The notes below the pieces were generated by a model. That model was not told the DNA's origin, ran no database searches, and saw only the letters and a program-made list of their open reading frames with translations. Position numbers and translations under genes: made by a program. Shown piece after piece: positions 20,961-29,985 of a DNA stretch of 64,000 nucleotides (positions within the stretch are counted from its first letter, which is position 1; each line of letters opens with the position of its first letter). This stretch comes from Comamonadaceae bacterium (GTDB lineage: Bacteria > Pseudomonadota > Gammaproteobacteria > Burkholderiales > Burkholderiaceae_C). The stretch covers positions 154,020-218,019 of the forward strand of contig JAACZV010000004.1 of the NCBI GenBank assembly GCA_009996515.1. Reading direction: 5' to 3'.

Positions 20961-21738
20961 CGCCGAACTCGGCCAGGTCCAGCGCGAAGGCCTCGCTGGC
21001 GAGATAGGCCATCTCGTTGGCGCGCGCCGCGGCGATGGGATCGCCCGCATCGGGCTGGCCCAGCGCCGGATGGCAGAACAGCAGCGCGCCATCGGGCGCC
21101 GTGCGCAGCCAGCCGCGCACCAGCGCCCGGTAGTCGGCCCGGGGGTCGAAGTCGTAGACGCCCAGCAATGCCGACGCCGCCGGCAGGTGCCGGGCCTGCA
21201 TCTCGGCGCTCAGCGCGCGGCCGCCGCAGGCCTCGATGACGCGCCGCTTGAACGCAAAACCCGGCCCCGTGACGCGGCCCGTGCTGCGCAGCGGCAGCCC
21301 CAGGCCGTACGCGGCCTCCAGCAGGATGGGGCGCACGCCGGGCAGCGCATGCACATGCTGGTGGCCGTCGATGAAGTCGGGTGCTCGGCCGGTGACGGCG
21401 ACGAAGCGCCGCAGCTGCAGCTGGAACTCCTGGTCCAGCGCCGCCGGCAGCCGCCCCAGGAAGGCCTGGGCCATCAGCGCACCCAGGCCGGGAAAGCGCG
21501 GCCAGCGCCGGCGCAGCTGCGGGCTCAGCGGCTCGCCCTCGGTCAGGTTGAAGTGCAGGCCGGTGGCGACGGCGCAGTCCCGCAGCGCCCGCCCCGCGCT
21601 GGCCCAGCGCGGCGGCGTGACGAGGCAGCTCAGTGCGGTGATGCGACCCTGAGCCGCCAGCGCGAGGATGCCGCGGTCGATGGCGGGCCCGAGGCCGTAG
21701 TCGTCCGCGCAGACGCTCAGTTGGCGCAGCGCCGTCAC
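20947..21738 (-). CDS. ChbG/HpnK (YdjC-like) family carbohydrate deacetylase
   Basis: A 263-residue protein with the YdjC-fold metal-binding features: VCADDYGLGPAIDRGI near the start (Asp pair), GLHFNLTEG with its histidine, and DGHQHVHALPGV with the HxH motif. Family members remove N-acetyl groups from sugars; HpnK acts on hopanoid sugar heads and ChbG on chito-oligosaccharides. The GTG at 21738 overlaps the stop of the GT2 gene by four bases, so the two are translated together. The pairing with a polyprenyl-phosphate glycosyltransferase suggests that it deacetylates an N-acetyl sugar attached to a lipid. Confidence 0.82.
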   Translation of the reverse strand: MTALRQLSVCADDYGLGPAIDRGILALAAQGRITALSCLVTPPRWASAGRALRDCAVATGLHFNLTEGEPLSPQLRRRWPRFPGLGALMAQAFLGRLPAALDQEFQLQLRRFVAVTGRAPDFIDGHQHVHALPGVRPILLEAAYGLGLPLRSTGRVTGPGFAFKRRVIEACGGRALSAEMQARHLPAASALLGVYDFDPRADYRALVRGWLRTAPDGALLFCHPALGQPDAGDPIAAARANEMAYLASEAFALDLAEFGVRLA

Positions 21739-22691
21739 GGCGGATTGCCCGTGTCCTGGGCGACAAGGTAGACCGGCCGCTGCTTGACCTCGTTGAAGAT
21801 GCGGCCGATGTACTCGCCCATGATGCCTATGGACAGCAGCTGCACGCCGCTGAAGAACATCAGGCCCACGACCACCGTGGGCCAGCCCGGGATGGGGTGG
21901 CCGTAGAGCAGGTGCTCGACGACCAGCCAGCCGCCATAGCCCAGCGCGCAAAGGGCGACGCTGCCGCCCAGCGCGCCCCAGATGCGCAGCGGCAGGTTGC
22001 TGAAGGCGGTCACGCCGTCGAAGGCCAGCCGCAGCAGCCGCCCCAGCGAGAAATGGCTGCGGCCACTGCCGCGCGGCTGCGGCGTGTAGGGCAGGAACTC
22101 GGTGCGAAAGCCCACCCAGGCGTACAAGCCCTTCATGAAACGGTTGCGCTCGGGCAGCGCGTTGAGCGCCTCGACGACGCGCCGGTCCAGCAGCCGGAAG
22201 TCGCCCGCATCCGGCGGGATGCGGAACTCCGTGGAGGCGTTGACGATGCGGTAGAACAGCCGCGTGCCCCAGCGCTTGAGCAGCCCCTCTTCGTCGCGGT
22301 TGGCGCGCACGGCGCAGGCCATGTCGGCGCCGCGCAGCCAGGCCTCATGCATGGCGACGATGAGTTCGGGCGCATGCTGGCCGTCGGCGTCCATCAGCAG
22401 CACGCGGTCGGCATCGGCCAGCGCCAGGCCGGCGCTCAGCGCGGCCTCCTTGCCGAAGTTGCGCGACAGCCTCACATAACGCAGCGGCAGGCCGGTGGCA
22501 CGCGCCGCGAGCGCAACGGCGCCGGTGTCGTCGCTGCTGCCGTCATCGATGAGCAGGATGCGCCAGCGCGGCGTCAGTGCGCCCAGCACGCGCCGCAACT
22601 GGGCGAACAAGGCCACCAGGTTGGCGGCTTCGTTGAAAGCCGGCAGGACCACGTCCAGGCTGGCACCGGGATCTCGGGTCAGGGCAGTCAT
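21735..22691 (-). CDS. Family 2 glycosyltransferase (polyprenyl-phosphate type, ArnC/GtrB-like)
   Basis: A 318-residue protein. The GT2 domain has VVLPAFNEAANLVALF near residue 14, LLIDDGSSDDT, and the DADGQHAPE metal-binding motif. A C-terminal pair of membrane helices and the MGEYIGRIFNEVKQRP ending match the DPM1/ArnC/GtrB group that charges undecaprenyl phosphate with a sugar on the cytoplasmic face. It is coupled to the deacetylase gene. With the nearby GtrA and GT39 genes it supplies all steps expected for a sugar-transfer route to an envelope acceptor. Confidence 0.88.
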   Translation of the reverse strand: MTALTRDPGASLDVVLPAFNEAANLVALFAQLRRVLGALTPRWRILLIDDGSSDDTGAVALAARATGLPLRYVRLSRNFGKEAALSAGLALADADRVLLMDADGQHAPELIVAMHEAWLRGADMACAVRANRDEEGLLKRWGTRLFYRIVNASTEFRIPPDAGDFRLLDRRVVEALNALPERNRFMKGLYAWVGFRTEFLPYTPQPRGSGRSHFSLGRLLRLAFDGVTAFSNLPLRIWGALGGSVALCALGYGGWLVVEHLLYGHPIPGWPTVVVGLMFFSGVQLLSIGIMGEYIGRIFNEVKQRPVYLVAQDTGNPP

Positions 22692-22775
22692 GCCGGCATT
22701 GTTCCGCGCGCCGGTGACAGTGGGCTTGTTTCAGACTGACCGCAGCCTTTCCCATCCCCTCGAGTGATGTCAGGG

Positions 22776-24206
22776 TCAACCCACCCGGCAGACCTTCAGC
22801 ATGTTGGTGCCGCCGGGGTAGCCCATGGGCTCGCCGCAGGTGATGGCATAGGTGTCGCCCGGCATCAGCACGCCGCGCTCGACGAGGATCTTCTCCGCGG
22901 CGGCCAGGGCCTGGTCGCGGTCGTCGAACTGCGGCATCAGCAGCGGCGTGACGTTGCGGTACAGCGCCATCTTGCGCTGGCTGATCGCCTGGGTCGTCAG
23001 GCCGAAGATGGGCACGTTGATGCGGTGACGGCTCATCCACAGCGCCGTCGAGCCGGATTCGGTCAGCGCCAGGATGGCCTTGCAGCCGAGGTGATGGGCC
23101 GTGAACAGCGCGCCCATCGCGATGGACTGGTCGATGCGGCCGAACTGGCGGCCGGCGAAGTCGGTGTCCAGCGTGACGAACTCGGCGCGCTCGGCCTCCA
23201 GCGCGATGTTGGCCATCTGCTCGACGGTCTCGATGGGGAACTTGCCGGCGGCCGTCTCGGCGGACAGCATGACGGCGTCGGTGCCGTCCAGCACCGCGTT
23301 GGCCACGTCGCTGACCTCGGCGCGCGTGGGCACCGGGTTGACGATCATGGACTCCATCATCTGCGTGGCCGTGATGGAGACCTTGTCCAGCTCGCGGGCC
23401 AGCTTGATCATGCGCTTTTGCAGCGCCGGCACGGCCGCGTTGCCCACCTCCACGGCGAGATCGCCGCGCGCCACCATGATGCCGTCGCTGGCCTTCAGGA
23501 TGGCCTCGAGATGGGGAATGGCCTCGTAGCGCTCGATCTTGGCGATCATGGCCGGCTTGTGGCGATAGGGCTCGCCGGCCACGTTGGCGAGCTGGCGGGC
23601 CATCTCCATGTCGGTGGCGTTCTTGGGGAAGCTGACGGCCAGGTACTCGCACTGGAAGGACATCGCGGTCTTGATGTCGTCCATGTCCTTGGCGGTCAGT
23701 GCCGGCGCGGTCAGGCCGCCGCCCTGCTTGTTGATGCCCTTGTTGTTGGACAGCTCACCACCCAGCTTGACGACGGTGTGCACCTGCGCGCCGCGCACGG
23801 CCTCGACGGTCAGCACCAGCAGGCCGTCGTTGAGCAGCAGCGTGTCGCCGGGCTTCACGTCGCGCGGCAGCTCCTTGTAGTCCAGGCTGGCGATGTCCTG
23901 GTTGCCCGGCTCGGTGCGGTCGGCGTCCAGGATGAACCTGGCGCCAGGAACGAGCTCGATCTTGCCGCCCTCGAACTTGCCGACGCGGATCTTGGGGCCT
24001 TGCAGGTCGGCCATGATGGCCACCGACTTGCCCACGCGGGCGGCCGCCTCGCGAACCATCGTCGCGCGGTCGATGTGGTCCTGGGCCTTGCCGTGGGAGA
24101 AGTTCAGACGCACGACATCGACGCCGGCGCGGATCATCTGCTCCAGCACCTCCGGCGTATTGGATGCAGGGCCGAGGGTGGCGACGATCTTGGTGGCGCG
24201 GGTCAT
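22776..24206 (-). CDS. pyk: Pyruvate kinase
   Basis: A 476-residue enzyme making pyruvate and ATP from phosphoenolpyruvate. Diagnostic segments are TKIVATLGPAS at the start, VVRLNFSHG, the catalytic MVARGDLAVEVG, SITATQMMESM and AVLDGTDAVMLSAETAAGKFP. The length is normal for the bacterial family. It is separated from pgk and maeB by an unrelated regulator/exporter pair, and it begins after about 240 bases with no gene, so it probably has its own promoter. Confidence 0.96.
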   Translation of the reverse strand: MTRATKIVATLGPASNTPEVLEQMIRAGVDVVRLNFSHGKAQDHIDRATMVREAAARVGKSVAIMADLQGPKIRVGKFEGGKIELVPGARFILDADRTEPGNQDIASLDYKELPRDVKPGDTLLLNDGLLVLTVEAVRGAQVHTVVKLGGELSNNKGINKQGGGLTAPALTAKDMDDIKTAMSFQCEYLAVSFPKNATDMEMARQLANVAGEPYRHKPAMIAKIERYEAIPHLEAILKASDGIMVARGDLAVEVGNAAVPALQKRMIKLARELDKVSITATQMMESMIVNPVPTRAEVSDVANAVLDGTDAVMLSAETAAGKFPIETVEQMANIALEAERAEFVTLDTDFAGRQFGRIDQSIAMGALFTAHHLGCKAILALTESGSTALWMSRHRINVPIFGLTTQAISQRKMALYRNVTPLLMPQFDDRDQALAAAEKILVERGVLMPGDTYAITCGEPMGYPGGTNMLKVCRVG

Positions 24207-24388
24207 GGTGGTCTCGAGTTTCTGGGGGGCGCGAAATTATGGTCTGCCGGCCCGCGCAGAAGTTTCGCCGCATTTCAGGGCGCCCACGGGCGCCGGGCCC
24301 GCGCTGCGCAAACACTCATGGGATCGAGTGCAGGGCAGCCAGACGGCGGACGCACCACACCCACCGGGGTGTTGGCAGGGGCCCAGGG

Positions 24389-24409
24389 CCCGGGCCGCCG
24401 GGGCCCGGG
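24389..24409. other. GC-rich perfect hairpin between pyk and the XRE-cupin gene
   Basis: CCCGGGCC and GGCCCGGG form a perfect 8-bp stem with a five-base loop, 36 bases past the stop of the XRE-cupin gene. There is no T tract, so it is not a classical terminator; it could stabilise the transcript end. The remaining gap between pyk and this gene (24207-24444) holds no recognisable gene. Confidence 0.4.
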
Positions 24410-24444
24410 GGTCAGGCCTGAACACCGGCGCGGTTAGCGCGCGG

Positions 24445-25038
24445 TTACAGCGCGGGCACCGTCATCGCGAGCAGATAACGCGCCGCCTGGGCCCCGGGGT
24501 TGGCGAAGACGCTGCGCCCCAGGCAGCGGAAGCTCAGGGAGTCGCCGGCCGCGAGCTCGAAGACCTGGCCCTGCAGCGTCAGCCGCAGCCGGCCCTCGAG
24601 CAGGCACAGGTGATGCTCCAGCCGCGCGACGGTGGGCTCGTCATAGGCCAGCTCGGCGCCGGGCTTGAGGCGCGCCTCGATGACCTCGGTGGCGAAGCCG
24701 GCCAGCGGCGGGCAGCGCATCAGCCGCTCGAAGCCGCTTTGCTGGTCGTGCCAGCGCGGCTGGTCGGCGGCGCGCAGCAGGCGCACGGGCAGCGCCTCGG
24801 CGTCGGCCAGCAACCGGCTCAGCGGCAGGCCGTGGGCACGGGCCAGGCGCGACAGCAGCGTGGCCGTGGGGCTGGTCTCCGCCCGCTCCAGCCGGCTCAG
24901 CGTGGCACGGCTGACGCCGCTGCGCGTGGCCAGTTCGTCCAGCGACCAGCCCGCCGCCGTGCGCAACGCGGCCAGGCGCTCGGCCAGCTGGCGCTCGAAC
25001 CGACCTTCTTCGGCCGAATCGGAGAATTCTTCTCTCAT
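24445..25038 (-). CDS. XRE-family transcriptional regulator with C-terminal cupin domain
   Basis: A 197-residue regulator. Residues 15-75 form a helix-turn-helix with LAALRTAAGWSLDELA and SGVSRATLSRLERAE. The C-terminal half is a small cupin barrel (ARLEHHLCLLEGRLRL, AAGDSLSFRC) that probably senses a small ligand. The ATG at 25038 was chosen; an upstream in-frame ATG at 25068 would overlap the start of the divergent EamA gene. The two starts are only 18 bases apart, so it very probably controls the exporter. A 12-bp palindrome spans its start codon and suggests autoregulation. Confidence 0.85.
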   Translation of the reverse strand: MREEFSDSAEEGRFERQLAERLAALRTAAGWSLDELATRSGVSRATLSRLERAETSPTATLLSRLARAHGLPLSRLLADAEALPVRLLRAADQPRWHDQQSGFERLMRCPPLAGFATEVIEARLKPGAELAYDEPTVARLEHHLCLLEGRLRLTLQGQVFELAAGDSLSFRCLGRSVFANPGAQAARYLLAMTVPAL

Positions 25039-25044
25039 ATGAGA
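25033..25044. promoter_or_regulatory. Palindrome, candidate operator of the XRE-cupin regulator
   Basis: TCTCATATGAGA is a perfect 12-base palindrome overlapping the XRE-cupin start codon and the ribosome-binding region of eamA. A further ATGAGA half-site lies at 25057-25062, 18 bases from the ATGAGA of the palindrome. This suits a dimeric repressor controlling both divergent genes. Confidence 0.45.
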
Positions 25045-25056
25045 AGATGCTAGCGC

Positions 25057-25998
25057 ATGAGAGACCATCACGCCGCCCCGCTCGCCGCTGCCTTCGCCGT
25101 GGTGCTGGTGTGGGGGCTGAACTTCCCGCTCTCCAAGGCGCTGTTCAACCAGATCGGGCCGGCCGGCTTCCTGGGCCTGCGCTACCTGCTGATGCCGCTG
25201 TGCGCCGTGGCCCTGCTGTGCTGGCGCTACCGGCTGCGCTGGCCGCGGCTGGACCGCAGCGAGGTCTGGCCGCTGGTGCGGCTGACACTGGTCGGCCAGG
25301 GCCTGCACCTGCTGGCGTCGACCTATGGCATGCAGGGCTCCACCGCCTTCAGCGCCAGCGTGCTGCTGGCCTGCGGGCCGGTGTTCACGCTGCTGATCCT
25401 GCGCTTCAGCGGCGTGGAACGGCTGTCGCCGGGCCAGGTCGCGGGCGTGGCGACTGCCGCGACGGGCGCGCTGCTGTTCACGGCGGACAAGCTGCTGGGC
25501 GCCCAGGACTCGGGTTGGCAGGCCGGCCTGGGCGACCTGACGCTGCTGGCCGCCGCGGCACTGTTCAGTTATTACACGGTGGCGGCCAAGCCGCTGATCC
25601 AGCACCACGGCGGCGTGACGGTGCTGGCCTATGGCAGCCTGGTCTGCACGGCACCCATGCTGCTGTGGTGCGCGCCGCAGCTGGCCGCGCTGGACTGGGC
25701 CGCCCAGCCCGCCTGGGTGTGGACGGGCACCGTCTGGCAGGTGGCCGGCGGCGGCTTCCTGGGCTGGCTGGCCTGGGGCTGGGCCAATGCGCGGCGCGGC
25801 GTGGCCCGCACGGCGCCGCTGATCTATCTGATGCCGCTGGTCGCCGGCCTCGCCGCCTGGGCCTGGGGTGGCGAGCAGTTCAGCGCCCACAAGCTGATGG
25901 GCGCCGGCATCATCCTGGCCGGCGTGGCGCTGGCGCAGTTCAGCCCTTCGCGAGCCGGGCTTCCCGCACGTCAGCCACCGCCAGAGCCGTCATGTTGA
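25057..25998 (+). CDS. EamA/DMT superfamily exporter
   Basis: A 313-residue membrane protein with about ten hydrophobic segments in two EamA repeats; VLVWGLNFPLSKALF and LGLRYLLMPL are typical of the first repeat. Family members export amino acids and other metabolites. The ATG at 25057 has GAGAAG upstream. It is divergent from an XRE-cupin regulator that probably controls it. Its last 59 bases overlap the 3' end of maeB on the other strand, so the hydrophilic tail after 'LAQFSPS' may be an extension caused by loss of the original stop. Confidence 0.85.
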   Translation: MRDHHAAPLAAAFAVVLVWGLNFPLSKALFNQIGPAGFLGLRYLLMPLCAVALLCWRYRLRWPRLDRSEVWPLVRLTLVGQGLHLLASTYGMQGSTAFSASVLLACGPVFTLLILRFSGVERLSPGQVAGVATAATGALLFTADKLLGAQDSGWQAGLGDLTLLAAAALFSYYTVAAKPLIQHHGGVTVLAYGSLVCTAPMLLWCAPQLAALDWAAQPAWVWTGTVWQVAGGGFLGWLAWGWANARRGVARTAPLIYLMPLVAGLAAWAWGGEQFSAHKLMGAGIILAGVALAQFSPSRAGLPARQPPPEPSC

Positions 25999-28279
25999 CG
26001 ATGCGGCGCACCGTCGCCGACGGCGTCAGGATGTGCACCGGCGCCGCGGCGCCCAGCAGGATGGGGCCCACCGTCACGCCCTGGCTGGCGCTGATCTTCA
26101 GCACGTTGAACAGGATGTTGGCGGCGTCCAGCGTCGGCAGCACCAGCAGGTTGGCCGCGCCGGTGAGCCGGCTGTCGGGCAGGAAGGCCTGGCGCACGCT
26201 CTCGGACAGCGCGGCGTCGCCATGCATCTCGCCATCGCATTCCACGTCGGGGTGGGCGGCCGCGAACAGCTCGTAGGCGCGGCGCATCTTCAGCGCCGAC
26301 GGCCGCGTGCTGGAGCCGAACATGGAGTGGCTGACGAAGGCCAGCTTGGGCGGCAGGCCGAAGCGGCGCAGCTCCTCGCAGGCCATCGCGGCGATGTCGG
26401 CCAGCTCCTCGGCGCTGGGGTCGTCGTTGACGAAGGTGTCGGCGATGAACAGCGTCATCTTCTCCATCATCAGCGCGTTCATCGCCGCGAACTGGCGCGC
26501 GCCCTCGCGCAGGCCCACCAGGTCGCGCACCTGATCCAGGTGGCGGTCGAAGCGGCCCACCAGGCCGCAGATCATCGCGTCGGCATCGCCCAGCTCGAGG
26601 GCCAGCGCACCGATGGCCGTGTTGGAGCGGCGCACGGCCGACTTGGCCATCTCCGGCGTGAAGCCGTTGCGCTTCATGCGCGCGTGGTAGGCCTCCCAGT
26701 ACTGGCGGAAGCGCGGGTCGTCCTCGGGGTCGATGACGGCCACATCCTGGCCCAGCTTCAGGCGCAGGCCGGCGCGCTGGATGCGCGCGGCCAGCACCGC
26801 GGGGCGGCCGATCAGCGTGGGCTTGCACAGGCCCTCGTCCAGCGCCACCTGCACGGCGCGCAGCACGCGCTCGTCCTCGCCCTCGGCGTAGATGACGCGG
26901 GCCGGTGCGGCCTTGGCGGCGGCGAACACCGGGCGCATGAACATGCCGGTCTGGTAGACGAAGCGCTCCAGCGACTGGCGGTAGGCCGCCAGATCGGCGA
27001 CGGGCCGCGTGGCCACGCCGTCGGCCGCCGCGGCCGCCGCGACGGCCGGCGCGATGCGCAGAATCAGCCGCGCGTCGAAGGGCTTGGGGATGAGGTACTC
27101 CGGCCCGAAGGCCAGCTCCTGGCCGGCATAGGCCGCGGCCACCTCATCGCTGGTCTCGGCCTTGGCCAGCGCCGCGATCTCGCGCACGCAGGCCAGCTTC
27201 ATGCCCTCGGTGATCTTGGTCGCGCCGCAGTCCAGTGCGCCGCGGAAGATGTAGGGGAAGCACAGGACGTTGTTGACCTGGTTGGGATAGTCCGAGCGGC
27301 CCGTGGCGATGATGCAGTCGGGCCGCACGGCCTTGGCCAGTTCGGGGCGGATCTCCGGCTCGGGGTTGGCCAGCGCCAGGATGATGGGCTGCGGGCCCAT
27401 GGTCTTGACCATCTCCGCCGTCAGCACGCCGGCCGCGGAGCAGCCCAGGAATACGTCCGCGCCGGCCACCACATCGGCCAGCGTGCGCGCGGCCGTGGCC
27501 TGGCAATAGCGCCGCTTGGATTCGTCCAGCCGGCCGGCCTTGGCGTCCTCGCGCTCGCCGTGGATGACGCCGCGGGAGTCGCAGACGAACACGTTCTCGC
27601 GCTTCACGCCCAGACCCACCATCACGTCCAGGCAGGCGATGGCCGCCGCGCCGGCGCCCGACACGGCCACCTTGACCTGGGCGATGTCCTTGCCCACCAG
27701 CTCCAGGCCGTTGAGCAGCGCGGCCGACGAGATGATGGCCGTGCCATGCTGGTCGTCGTGGAAGACCGGGATGTTCATGCGCCTGGACAGCTCACGCTCG
27801 ATGTAGAAGCACTCGGGCGCCTTGATGTCCTCGAGGTTGATGCCGCCCAGCGTGGGCTCCATCGCCGCGATGATGTCTATCAGCTTGTCGGGGTCGCGCT
27901 CGGCCAGTTCGATGTCGAACACATCGACGCCGGCGAACTTCTTGAACAGGCAGCCCTTGCCCTCCATGACCGGCTTGGCCGCCAGCGGGCCGATGTCGCC
28001 CAGGCCCAGCACGGCCGTGCCGTTGGTGATGACGCCCACCAGGTTGGCGCGCGACGTGAAGTCGGCCGCCAGCGCCGGGTCGCGCTCGATGTCCAGGCAG
28101 GGGTAGGCCACGCCGGGCGAATAGGCCAGCGACAGGTCGCGCTGGTTGGACAGCGCCTTGGTGGGCGTGACGGAAATCTTGCCGCGCGTCGGCGCGCGGT
28201 GGTATTCGAGGGCGGCGTCGCGCAGCGCGGCCTCGGCGGGCGCGAGCTGGTCCGAGTAATCGGCCTTGTTCTTGTCCAT
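25940..28279 (-). CDS. maeB: NADP-dependent malic enzyme, MaeB type
   Basis: A 779-residue two-part enzyme converting malate to pyruvate and CO2 with NADPH formation. Residues 1-430 are the malic enzyme part, with the Tyr-containing [25 protein letters not shown] and [15 protein letters not shown]ossmann motif. Residues about 440-779 form a phosphotransacetylase-like domain ([16 protein letters not shown]), which in this class is regulatory and not catalytic. It lies downstream of pgk on the same strand with a 240-base gap, and overlaps the convergent EamA gene by 59 bases. Confidence 0.95.
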   Translation of the reverse strand: MDKNKADYSDQLAPAEAALRDAALEYHRAPTRGKISVTPTKALSNQRDLSLAYSPGVAYPCLDIERDPALAADFTSRANLVGVITNGTAVLGLGDIGPLAAKPVMEGKGCLFKKFAGVDVFDIELAERDPDKLIDIIAAMEPTLGGINLEDIKAPECFYIERELSRRMNIPVFHDDQHGTAIISSAALLNGLELVGKDIAQVKVAVSGAGAAAIACLDVMVGLGVKRENVFVCDSRGVIHGEREDAKAGRLDESKRRYCQATAARTLADVVAGADVFLGCSAAGVLTAEMVKTMGPQPIILALANPEPEIRPELAKAVRPDCIIATGRSDYPNQVNNVLCFPYIFRGALDCGATKITEGMKLACVREIAALAKAETSDEVAAAYAGQELAFGPEYLIPKPFDARLILRIAPAVAAAAAADGVATRPVADLAAYRQSLERFVYQTGMFMRPVFAAAKAAPARVIYAEGEDERVLRAVQVALDEGLCKPTLIGRPAVLAARIQRAGLRLKLGQDVAVIDPEDDPRFRQYWEAYHARMKRNGFTPEMAKSAVRRSNTAIGALALELGDADAMICGLVGRFDRHLDQVRDLVGLREGARQFAAMNALMMEKMTLFIADTFVNDDPSAEELADIAAMACEELRRFGLPPKLAFVSHSMFGSSTRPSALKMRRAYELFAAAHPDVECDGEMHGDAALSESVRQAFLPDSRLTGAANLLVLPTLDAANILFNVLKISASQGVTVGPILLGAAAPVHILTPSATVRRIVNMTALAVADVREARLAKG

Positions 28280-28349
28280 GAATGCGTGTCTCCAGGGTAA
28301 GCCCGTAGATTACGCCGCGTTTCAGCACCCGCCGCGGTCGGATGCCCGC

Positions 28350-28463
28350 TCATCCATGCCGAAGCAGATAGCGCGCCTTCGGCGCGCGCACAGGCAGCCC
28401 CTGCCGCCGCGCGCCGGGCCAGAGGGGCTCGAACTCGAGGCGGAACTCGCCCGCCGGCAGCAT
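28350..28463 (-). CDS. Possible small ORF or gene remnant between pgk and maeB
   Basis: Downstream of pgk an open frame on the minus strand ends at 28350; from the ATG at 28463 it encodes 37 residues (beginning MLPAGEFRLEFEPLWPGARR). The frame stays open further upstream into the end of pgk in another register. I see no ribosome-binding site and do not recognise it. The rest of the gap 28280-28521 shows nothing else. It may be non-coding or a decayed gene end. Confidence 0.2.
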   Translation of the reverse strand: MLPAGEFRLEFEPLWPGARRQGLPVRAPKARYLLRHG

Positions 28464-28521
28464 CAGCGCGGAGCGGCGGGCCTGCAGGTCCTCCGAGCCC
28501 GGCGCGCCGCGCAGCAGGGCC

Positions 28522-29715
28522 TCAGCCCGCCGCGCGCTTGCTGAGGATCTCGAAGGCCGGCAGCGTCTTGCCCTCCAGCACCTCCAGGAAGGCGCCGCCG
28601 CCGGTGGAGATGTAGCCCACGTCCTTCTCGATGCCGTACTTGGCGATGGCCGCCAGCGTGTCGCCGCCGCCGGCGATGCTGAAGGCCACGCTCTCGGCGA
28701 TGGCGCGGGCGATGGTCTCGGTGCCCTGCGCGAAGGCCGGGAACTCGAACACGCCAACCGGGCCGTTCCAGACGATGGTGCCGGCGGCCTTGAGCTTCTC
28801 GGCGAGCTTGGCGGCCGTCTTGGGGCCGATGTCCAGGATGAGGTCATCGTCGGCCACCTCGGTGGCGGCCTTCACGGCCGCGGTCGCGCCGGCCGCGAAG
28901 GTCTTGGCCGTGACCACGTCCTCGGGGATGGGCACCTCGGCGCCGCGCGCCTTCATCGCGTCCATCACCGCCCTGGCCTGCTCCACCAGGTCGGGCTCGG
29001 CCAGCGACTTGCCGATCTTCAGGCCCGCGGCCAGCATGAAGGTGTTGGCGATGCCGCCGCCGACGATGAGGCCGTCCACCTTGCTGGCCAGGCTTTGCAG
29101 GATGGTGAGCTTGGTCGACACCTTGGAGCCGGCGACGATGGCCACCAGCGGCCGGCGCGGGTTGGCCAGCGCCTTGGTGATGGCGTCGATCTCGGCCGCC
29201 AGCAGCGGGCCGGCACAGGCAATCTTGGCGTACTTGGCGATGCCGTAGGTGGTGGCCTCGGCACGGTGGGCGGTGCCGAAGGCGTCGTGCACGAAGATGT
29301 CGCACAGGCCGGCCAGCTTGCGCGACAAGGCCTCGTCGCATTTCTTCTCGCCCTTGTTGATGCGGCAGTTCTCCAGCAGCACCAGCTCGCCCGGCGCGAC
29401 GGACACGGCGTCGACCCAGTCGCGCTGCAGCGGCACCGGGCGGCCCAGCAGCTCGGCCATGCGCTGGGCCACCGGCGCCAGCGAATCCTCGGGCTTGAAC
29501 TCGCCTTCGGTCGGGCGGCCCAGATGGGACGTGACCATGACGGCCGCGCCGGCGTCCAGCGCCATCTTGATGGCCGGCAGCGAGGCGCGGATGCGGGTGT
29601 CCTCGGTGATCTGGCCGTTGTCGTCCTGCGGCACGTTGAGGTCGGCGCGGATGAAGACGCGCTGGCCGGCCACCTTGCCGGCGGCGATCAGGTCGGAGAA
29701 GCGGATGACGTTCAT
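28522..29715 (-). CDS. pgk: Phosphoglycerate kinase
   Basis: A 397-residue glycolytic enzyme transferring phosphate from 1,3-bisphosphoglycerate to ADP. Family blocks are [13 protein letters not shown] near residue 20, [24 protein letters not shown] and the nucleotide-binding GGGDTLAA and [11 protein letters not shown] near the C terminus. The ATG at 29715 gives the expected start (MNVIRFSDL). The longer frame to 29910 reads into a hairpin-rich repeat and is not coding. Together with pfp and pyk it gives the window three glycolytic genes. Confidence 0.96.
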   Translation of the reverse strand: MNVIRFSDLIAAGKVAGQRVFIRADLNVPQDDNGQITEDTRIRASLPAIKMALDAGAAVMVTSHLGRPTEGEFKPEDSLAPVAQRMAELLGRPVPLQRDWVDAVSVAPGELVLLENCRINKGEKKCDEALSRKLAGLCDIFVHDAFGTAHRAEATTYGIAKYAKIACAGPLLAAEIDAITKALANPRRPLVAIVAGSKVSTKLTILQSLASKVDGLIVGGGIANTFMLAAGLKIGKSLAEPDLVEQARAVMDAMKARGAEVPIPEDVVTAKTFAAGATAAVKAATEVADDDLILDIGPKTAAKLAEKLKAAGTIVWNGPVGVFEFPAFAQGTETIARAIAESVAFSIAGGGDTLAAIAKYGIEKDVGYISTGGGAFLEVLEGKTLPAFEILSKRAAG

Positions 29716-29789
29716 GGTCGGGCGGGAAGGGTTGATGACAAAGCTGCTGCGATTCTCGCCTCTGCTCCGCGCGGTACCGCGTTGAAACC

Positions 29790-29985
29790 GCGGCCCGGCG
29801 CCGGGCCGCCCCAAGCCGGCCCGCAGGCGAGACGCGTGCGGCGCTCGAGGGCTGAGGCCGGACACGGTGAGTCCGGTGGACTCGCCGTGCCTGCCGAAGA
29901 GCCGCGTCACCGATGCAGCGCGGTCTGCAAGACCGCCCGGGCTTGCCCGCGTTCAGCGCGGCGAGGCCGGACGAGGGGCGAACGG
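29790..29985 (-). repeat. Hairpin-rich intergenic repeat (family copy 1)
   Basis: Read on the minus strand it opens with CGCCCCTCGTCC and closes with GGGCCGGCTTGGG followed by GCGGCCCGGCG, the same borders as the copy at 54041-54142. Inside are two strong hairpins: positions 29863-29889 (12-base arms, one mismatched pair, loop GGT) and 29920-29936 (7-bp stem, loop GCA). It starts right after the azlD stop codon and ends about 75 bases before the pgk start. Confidence 0.65.

Noticed and set aside
24240..24440. A rho-independent terminator for the XRE-cupin gene
   Set aside because: A perfect GC hairpin exists at 24389-24409 but no T tract follows on either strand, so it was listed only as a hairpin.
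28420..28450. A TTCGAG-containing stretch on the minus strand resembling a tRNA T-loop
   Set aside because: No acceptor stem, anticodon arm or CCA can be built around it.
29716..29910. An upstream extension of pgk to 29910
   Set aside because: The extra codons lie in a hairpin repeat and have no similarity to phosphoglycerate kinase; the ATG at 29715 gives the normal N terminus.
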